A DNA stretch of 64,000 nt from Pokkaliibacter plantistimulans (GTDB lineage Bacteria; Pseudomonadota; Gammaproteobacteria; Pseudomonadales; Balneatricaceae): NCBI RefSeq assembly GCF_046844695.1, contig NZ_CP177354.1, positions 3,410,001-3,474,000 of the forward strand, written 5' to 3'. Shown piece by piece: positions 59,621 to 64,000 of the stretch. The notes beneath the pieces were generated by a model. That model was not told the DNA's origin. It ran no database searches and was given only the letters and a program-made list of their open reading frames with translations. The position numbers and the translations under genes are program-made. The first letter of the stretch is position 1. The number at the start of each line of letters is the position of its first letter.

Positions 59621-61246
59621 TCAGGGCAGCGCACGCCGTGACTGTTCACCATTGACCAGACGGGAAATGCCCAGTGGATTGGCGTTTTGCAGCGCCGCAG
59701 GCAACAGCGCATCGGGGCAGTTCTGGTAGCACACCGGACGCAGGAAGCGATCGATCGCCAGCGTTCCGACCGAGGTGCCACGCGCATCGGAAGTAGCTGG
59801 ATACGGGCCGCCATGGACCATGGCATCTGACACCTCTACCCCGGTGGGATAGCCGTTGATCAGCACCCGCCCGGCCTTCTGTTCCAGAATGGTCATCAGG
59901 TCTGCCGCGCCAGCCAGCTCGTCGGCTTCGCCGATCAGTGTCGCGGTCAGCTGACCATGCAGTGCCTGCAGACAGGCCAGCAGTTGGGCATGATCAGCGA
60001 CTTCCACCACGATGGTGGCCGGGCCAAAAATCTCTTCCTGTAGTAGCGCATCGCCCTGCAGCAGCATGCTGACATCGGCTTTGAACAGCTGTGGCTGAGC
60101 ACAGCGATCAGGCGCTTCCTCACCGGCCAGTGGCGTGATGCCTGAGTGCTGACGCAGCACGGCACAGCCTTTGCGGTAACTGCTGAGTACGCCGGAGTTG
60201 AGCATGCACTGCACCGGCTGGTCGGCCATTCTGGCAGTCAGCTGGTCAACAAAGGCGCTGAATTCAGCGGAGCGAATACCCAGTACCAGACCGGGATTGG
60301 TGCAGAACTGCCCTGCTCCCAGTACCACGGAGGCGGTCAGCTCGCTGGCAATCTTTTCGCCACGTACTGACAGTGCCTGTGGCATCAGAATGACGGGGTT
60401 GATGCTGCTCATTTCCGCAAACACCGGGATGGGTTGCGGACGTGCCGCCGCCATATCACAAAGCGCCCGGCCACCGTGCAGCGAGCCGGTGAATCCAACC
60501 GCCTGAATAGCCGGGTGTTTGACCAGTGCTTCACCCACACCGGAGCCAAACACCATGTTGAATACACCGGCAGGCATGGCGGTTTTCTCAGCGGCGCGAA
60601 CAATGGCTTCGGCTACTTTTTCAGCTGTGCCCATATGGCCGCTGTGGGCCTTGAACACCACCGGGCAACCTGCGGCCAGCGCGGATGCGGTGTCACCACC
60701 GGCAGTGGAGAAAGCGAGAGGGAAATTACTGGCGCCAAACACCGCGACCGGGCCAACGCCCAGACGACACTGGCGCAGATCGACACGCGGCAACGGCTGA
60801 CGGTCAGGCAGTGCCAGATCAATGCGGGCGCCGTAGAAGTCACCGCGTTTCAGCACCTCTGCGAACAGGCGCATCTGACCACTGGTACGGCCACGTTCGC
60901 CCATGATCCGCGCGGCGGGTAAGGCGGTTTCCTGCTGGACCAGTTCGACGAAATCGGTGCCTAGTGCATCCAGCTCATCGGCGATGGCACAGAGAAAGTC
61001 GGCACGCTGGCTGGCTGGCATACTGCGAAAGGTAGTAAAGGCAGCGGCAGCAGCATGGCAGGCGGCATCGACTTCAGCGACGGTGGCCTGATAAAAAGGC
61101 ATGGGCAGTGCGTCACCGCTGGCGGCTGCGCGGCTATACAGCACGACGCTGCCTTCAGCACTACGCTGACCGCCAATAAAGTTGTGACCAGCGAAGCCTT
61201 GCTTGGACTGACTGGACAGATTGGATTGACTGGACTGATCGGACAT
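59621..61246 (-). CDS. 2,5-dioxovalerate (alpha-ketoglutaric semialdehyde) dehydrogenase-like ALDH
   Basis: The 541-aa aldehyde dehydrogenase has the FAEMSSINP motif with the general-base Glu, and the catalytic Cys in GAGQFCTNPG. The opening of the fold reads FGASNFPLAFSTAGGDTASA, all typical of the KGSADH branch that oxidises 2,5-dioxopentanoate to 2-oxoglutarate in the Weimberg pathway. The first 16 residues are Ser/Gln-rich and are encoded by four 9-bp repeats, an odd extension. It is the first gene of the operon ending in the SDR and FAH genes; a 12-bp inverted repeat lies in front. Confidence 0.88.
   Translation of the reverse strand: MSDQSSQSNLSSQSKQGFAGHNFIGGQRSAEGSVVLYSRAAASGDALPMPFYQATVAEVDAACHAAAAAFTTFRSMPASQRADFLCAIADELDALGTDFVELVQQETALPAARIMGERGRTSGQMRLFAEVLKRGDFYGARIDLALPDRQPLPRVDLRQCRLGVGPVAVFGASNFPLAFSTAGGDTASALAAGCPVVFKAHSGHMGTAEKVAEAIVRAAEKTAMPAGVFNMVFGSGVGEALVKHPAIQAVGFTGSLHGGRALCDMAAARPQPIPVFAEMSSINPVILMPQALSVRGEKIASELTASVVLGAGQFCTNPGLVLGIRSAEFSAFVDQLTARMADQPVQCMLNSGVLSSYRKGCAVLRQHSGITPLAGEEAPDRCAQPQLFKADVSMLLQGDALLQEEIFGPATIVVEVADHAQLLACLQALHGQLTATLIGEADELAGAADLMTILEQKAGRVLINGYPTGVEVSDAMVHGGPYPATSDARGTSVGTLAIDRFLRPVCYQNCPDALLPAALQNANPLGISRLVNGEQSRRALP
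61205..61240. repeat. Four imperfect 9-bp repeats at the start of the ALDH gene
   Basis: GGACTGACT, GGACAGATT, GGATTGACT and GGACTGATC follow one another over 36 bp, continuing as GGAC. They encode the Ser/Gln-rich N-terminus of the ALDH. A change in copy number would keep the frame. Confidence 0.8.
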
Positions 61247-61303
61247 CGTTTTTTACCGTCCCGTGGTTGGTCATGGGCGGTAATCTATGTCGCGGATCGA
61301 TTC

Positions 61304-61346
61304 ATTCCCAATGGTATTTTTGGATTAAACGATAACCATTGGGAAT
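61304..61346. promoter_or_regulatory. Perfect 12-bp inverted repeat upstream of the ALDH operon
   Basis: ATTCCCAATGGT (61304-61315) and ACCATTGGGAAT (61335-61346) are exact inverted copies 31 bp apart, about three helical turns. They lie 58-100 bp before the ALDH start. Spacing and position suit a regulator dimer pair, for example the LysR encoded directly upstream (inference). Confidence 0.6.
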
Positions 61347-61360
61347 CAGTAGAGGCACCG

Positions 61361-62323
61361 TCAGGGTGTTTCAGCGGCCTTTTTACCCAGCGTTCTGTCG
61401 GCATTATTTTGCAGAATATCGGCAAACTCCCGGGCCGGGCCGAACAGCTGTTCGTCTTTGCGGGTCAGGATGCCGTAATACTGCGGCGTGAGGTCCAGCG
61501 GGGTGTCGATCACGGACAGATCACCGCTTTCCACATGGGGGCCGACCATCGCCACCGGCAGCATACCGATCATCGGGCCGCGCTGGAGCAGCTTGAGGAA
61601 AGTCTGCATGGAAATGGTGACGATGGTGTTCTGCGGAATGGCTACGCCGGCACGGGCGAAGGCTTCTTCCATCCGGTCACGAATGGGTGTGCCCTTGGGA
61701 TACAGCAGCCAGGGCCAGTCCACCAGCTCATGCAGGGCGCGTGGCCCCTGCCCGCTGATCGGATGTCTGGTACTGGTCACCAGACAAAAAGGCTCCGGGG
61801 CCAGCGGTGTGAAATCAAAGCGCTGCTGCTGCCCCTCTTCGGTATAGCGACCAATGGCCAGATCAATCACCCGGTTCTCCAGCATTTGCATCAGCTGGCC
61901 GCTGGTCTGCTCCACCACTTCAATCTCCAGCAGCGGCGAGCGTTGTTTGATCTCCACAATCGCCTCGGGCAGCACCACGGCGGTAGCGGCGAAAATCCCT
62001 CCCACTTTCAGATACCCGTGGCCACCGTTGCTCAGGTTGTTGATCTGATCGACGAAGCTCTTGGCATCGTTAAGCATGATCTGGGCGTAGCGCACCACAT
62101 GCTCGCCGAGCGCCGTGGGCGGCATGCTACGGGGCTGTCGCTCAAAGATGTCGAAACCGAGCAGCCCTTCAATTTCTTTCAGCATCTTGCTGATGGCGGG
62201 CTGGCTGAGGTTCATCTGCTGTGCGGCGAGATGCATGTTGCGGGTGCGTCCGAGCGTATCGATCAGTACCAGATGGCGGAACTTCAGCCAGTTGCAGAAG
62301 GAGGAAACAGTCAGATTAGTCAT
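61361..62323 (-). CDS. LysR family regulator (GbpR-like) of sugar-acid genes
   Basis: The 320-aa regulator has its helix-turn-helix near residues 30-52 (MHLAAQQMNLSQPAISKMLKEIE). The segment ending GFDIFERQPRSMPPTALGEHVV follows, then an effector domain resembling GbpR-type regulators (GGHGYLKVGGIFAATAVVLPEA). GbpR-like proteins govern galactose, arabinose and related sugar or sugar-acid genes. It is followed by the ALDH operon on the same strand and diverges from the FAH-type dehydratase gene across a palindromic region, so it may act on both. Confidence 0.9.
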   Translation of the reverse strand: MTNLTVSSFCNWLKFRHLVLIDTLGRTRNMHLAAQQMNLSQPAISKMLKEIEGLLGFDIFERQPRSMPPTALGEHVVRYAQIMLNDAKSFVDQINNLSNGGHGYLKVGGIFAATAVVLPEAIVEIKQRSPLLEIEVVEQTSGQLMQMLENRVIDLAIGRYTEEGQQQRFDFTPLAPEPFCLVTSTRHPISGQGPRALHELVDWPWLLYPKGTPIRDRMEEAFARAGVAIPQNTIVTISMQTFLKLLQRGPMIGMLPVAMVGPHVESGDLSVIDTPLDLTPQYYGILTRKDEQLFGPAREFADILQNNADRTLGKKAAETP

Positions 62324-62410
62324 GGTGTCTCTTGTTCTTGTCGCACGATCTTCAAGTCGATCTTCGGGTCGTTCTTAAAATGGTCAGTAGCCGCATCGGA
62401 CACTGCGCAT

Positions 62411-62433
62411 TTCGATAACGGATCGTTATCGAA
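62411..62433. promoter_or_regulatory. Perfect 23-bp palindrome between divergent lysR and dehydratase genes
   Basis: TTCGATAACG (62411-62420) and CGTTATCGAA (62424-62433) are exact 10-bp arms around GAT. It lies 77 bp before the plus-strand start and 88 bp before the lysR start. The half-site CGATAAC also occurs near 61329-61335 and TTCGATAAC at 59571-59579, both ahead of operon genes. Confidence 0.65.
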
Positions 62434-62509
62434 TCTTAAGAAGATGTCATTGGAGTTTATCGACATGGGCGCCTAGTGTGTAGCTCATACAGGCTAGGAA
62501 ATCCTAATC

Positions 62510-63697
62510 ATGACAACACATCTCGTTCCTGCACTGACTCCCGCCAACAGTCTGCCTGCTGATGCAGAGGTGGCCACGCTGGTTGGCCGTGCCTGGGTTC
62601 CTGGCGCCGTTGCCGGCCCTTCTCCCGTGGTTATCCGCAACGGTCAGGTGTATGACCTGTCCTCCGCTTTCGCCACCCTGAGTGCCCTGCTTGAACAGTC
62701 TTCTCCCCTGCAGGCGGTACGCGCTGCCGAGGGTACATTGCTGTGCAGCGTCGACGCATTGCTGGCCAACAGCAGCGGCGCTATTGACCCGACACAGCCT
62801 TCCCTGCTGGCTCCGGCTGACCTGCAGGTGATCAAGGCTGCCGGTGTGACCTTTGCTTCATCCATGATTGAGCGTGTGATCGAAGAACAGGCCGGTGGTG
62901 ATGCTTCCAAGGCCGAAGGCGTGCGCGCACTGGTGCGTGATGTCATCGGCGACAACCTGCGTGCGGTCAAGCCCGGTTCTGAACAGGCCATGCGCCTCAA
63001 GGAACTGTTGATCGAAAAAGGCATGTGGTCACAGTATCTGGAAGTGGGCATCGGCCCTGATGCTGAAATTTTCACCAAGGCACCGGTACTGGCCGCCGTG
63101 GGTTCAGGTGCTGAGATCGGCATCCACCCCAAATCCGAATGGAATAACCCCGAGCCTGAAGTCGTGCTGGCGGTCAGCAGTCAGGGGCAGATTCACGGTG
63201 TGACGCTGGGTAATGACGTCAACCTGCGTGACTTTGAAGGCCGCAGCGCACTGCTGCTGAGCAAAGCCAAAGACAACAATGCCTCCTGTGCCCTAGGCCC
63301 CTTTATTCGCCTGTTTGATGAGCACTTCACTCTGGATGACGTGCGCAACTGCGTCATTCAGCTCGAAGTAAAAGGCACTGACGGTTACGTGCTGCAGGGC
63401 TCCAGCTCCATGGATCAGATCAGCCGTGACCCGGAAGACCTGGCGTCACAGGCACTGAACGGTAACCACCAGTATCCCGACGGCTTCCTGCTGTTCTGCG
63501 GCACCCTGTTTGCGCCGACGGAAGACCGCGATCATCCGGGCGGTGGCTTCACCCACAAACTGGGTGACAGCGTCAGCATCAGCAGCCCACGCCTTGGTGC
63601 CCTGCGTAATGTGGTCACACACAGTGACCGTGCCACACCCTGGACCTTCGGTATCGGCGCGCTGATGAAGAATCTGGCCCAACGCGGATTGCTGTAA
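62510..63697 (+). CDS. FAH-family 2-keto-3-deoxy-pentonate dehydratase-like protein
   Basis: The 395-aa protein is a long FAH-family member with an N-terminal domain (about residues 1-100). The catalytic domain contains AVGSGAEIGIHPKSEWNNPEPEVVL (metal-binding Glu residues) and DVNLRDFEGRSALLLSKAKD. Length and layout match XylX-type 2-keto-3-deoxy-xylonate/arabonate dehydratase, which makes the 2,5-dioxopentanoate used by the ALDH encoded at 59621-61246. It diverges from the LysR gene and precedes an IlvD/Edd dehydratase, so steps 1 and 2 of the route are co-transcribed. Confidence 0.85.
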   Translation: MTTHLVPALTPANSLPADAEVATLVGRAWVPGAVAGPSPVVIRNGQVYDLSSAFATLSALLEQSSPLQAVRAAEGTLLCSVDALLANSSGAIDPTQPSLLAPADLQVIKAAGVTFASSMIERVIEEQAGGDASKAEGVRALVRDVIGDNLRAVKPGSEQAMRLKELLIEKGMWSQYLEVGIGPDAEIFTKAPVLAAVGSGAEIGIHPKSEWNNPEPEVVLAVSSQGQIHGVTLGNDVNLRDFEGRSALLLSKAKDNNASCALGPFIRLFDEHFTLDDVRNCVIQLEVKGTDGYVLQGSSSMDQISRDPEDLASQALNGNHQYPDGFLLFCGTLFAPTEDRDHPGGGFTHKLGDSVSISSPRLGALRNVVTHSDRATPWTFGIGALMKNLAQRGLL

Positions 63698-63812
63698 CGG
63701 CGTGCACTGAATTTATTGCCAGCGTCGTGAAGCCACATCTCATCAGAGTAATACCCTGCCGGCTTCACGCCGCACCGTCACGATAATAACGAATAACAGA
63801 CGAGACCCAACC

Positions 63813-64000
63813 ATGAGCAACAACACCAAGCGCCGTTTGCGCAGCCAGGACTGGTTTGATGATCCAAGCCATGCCGACATGACTGCCCTTTATGTCGAGC
63901 GTTACATGAATCAGGGTCTGACCCGCGATGAGCTGCAGTCAGGCCGTCCTATCATCGGTATTGCCCAGACCGGCAGTGATCTTACCCCCTGTAACCGCCA
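63813..64000 (+). CDS. IlvD/Edd family sugar-acid dehydratase, N-terminal part (cut by window end)
   Basis: The 62 codons present (RRLRSQDWFDDPSHADMTAL, YMNQGLTRDELQSGRPIIGI, AQTGSDLTPCN) match the N-terminus of pentonate dehydratases of the IlvD/Edd family. These carry an Fe-S cluster and dehydrate L-arabonate, D-xylonate or similar acids. The NPDMTALY-like and GRPIIGIAQTGSDL segments are characteristic. It starts 115 bp after the FAH-type dehydratase and supplies that enzyme's substrate. The remainder, over 500 residues, lies beyond the window. Confidence 0.88.
   Translation, partial: MSNNTKRRLRSQDWFDDPSHADMTALYVERYMNQGLTRDELQSGRPIIGIAQTGSDLTPCNR

Overview
The window reads as chromosome from a metabolically versatile, motile gammaproteobacterium. 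An Oceanospirillales-type marine or plant-associated genus is my inference, from the TRAP transporters, the many chemoreceptors, the cheY-STAS-cheA-mcp-cheW-cheR-cheD-cheB order and the mix of uronate, aromatic and sugar-acid catabolism. Coding is dense and fairly GC-rich, except for AT-richer stretches at about 16.7-17.8 kb, 25.6-31.4 kb and 36-40 kb. No rRNA, tRNA or CRISPR was recognised.

Region 1 (0-13.4 kb) is carboxylate and uronate uptake. A TRAP operon on the minus strand (dctPQM under a GntR regulator) has a substrate-binding protein that lost about 115 residues in frame. A complete paralogue (3928-4908) sits just beyond the regulator. Next come an ExuR-like regulator and a third dctP, divergent from dctQ-dctM-GH31 glycosidase-uxaC. 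That set looks like a pathway importing a uronic-acid-containing compound, cutting it in the cytoplasm and isomerising the uronate.

Region 2 (13.5-18.9 kb) holds chemoreceptor-like genes, a frameshifted ORF, an AT-rich sulfotransferase-like gene, an IS3-family transposase remnant and a DUF3592-type membrane protein.

Region 3 (18.9-31.7 kb) is aromatic catabolism. A GntR regulator diverges from a six-gene operon (GlcG/HbpS-like protein, amidohydrolase-type decarboxylase, extradiol dioxygenase, FAH hydrolase, FAD hydroxylase, GST). A LysR regulator then diverges from an AT-richer set: outer-membrane barrel, MFS transporter, lignostilbene-type dioxygenase and a second GST. The second set could make aldehydes or phenols from stilbene-like dimers that feed the first or other ring-cleavage routes (inference).

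Region 4 (32-40 kb) is stress and signalling: HflK/HflC-like SPFH proteins overlapping a GGDEF diguanylate cyclase, a PRC-barrel protein, an HdeD-like membrane protein, two Crp/Fnr regulators and a cold-shock protein with a clear terminator.

Region 5 (40-57.8 kb) contains a NarX/NarL-like two-component pair, a complete chemotaxis system, an NSS-family Na+ symporter and an Lrp-type regulator. The block is bracketed by two inverted, 46-bp, nearly identical IS-end remnants, the geometry of a decayed composite transposon. A small Gly-rich secreted-protein gene inside it is preceded by seven 24-bp repeats that each carry a GTG start context.

Region 6 (57.9-64 kb) is non-phosphorylative sugar-acid catabolism. 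A minus-strand operon (semialdehyde dehydrogenase, 2-keto-3-deoxy-acid SDR dehydrogenase, FAH-type diketo-acid hydrolase) and its LysR regulator face a plus-strand FAH-type dehydratase followed by an IlvD/Edd dehydratase cut by the window end. Several perfect inverted repeats mark the control regions.
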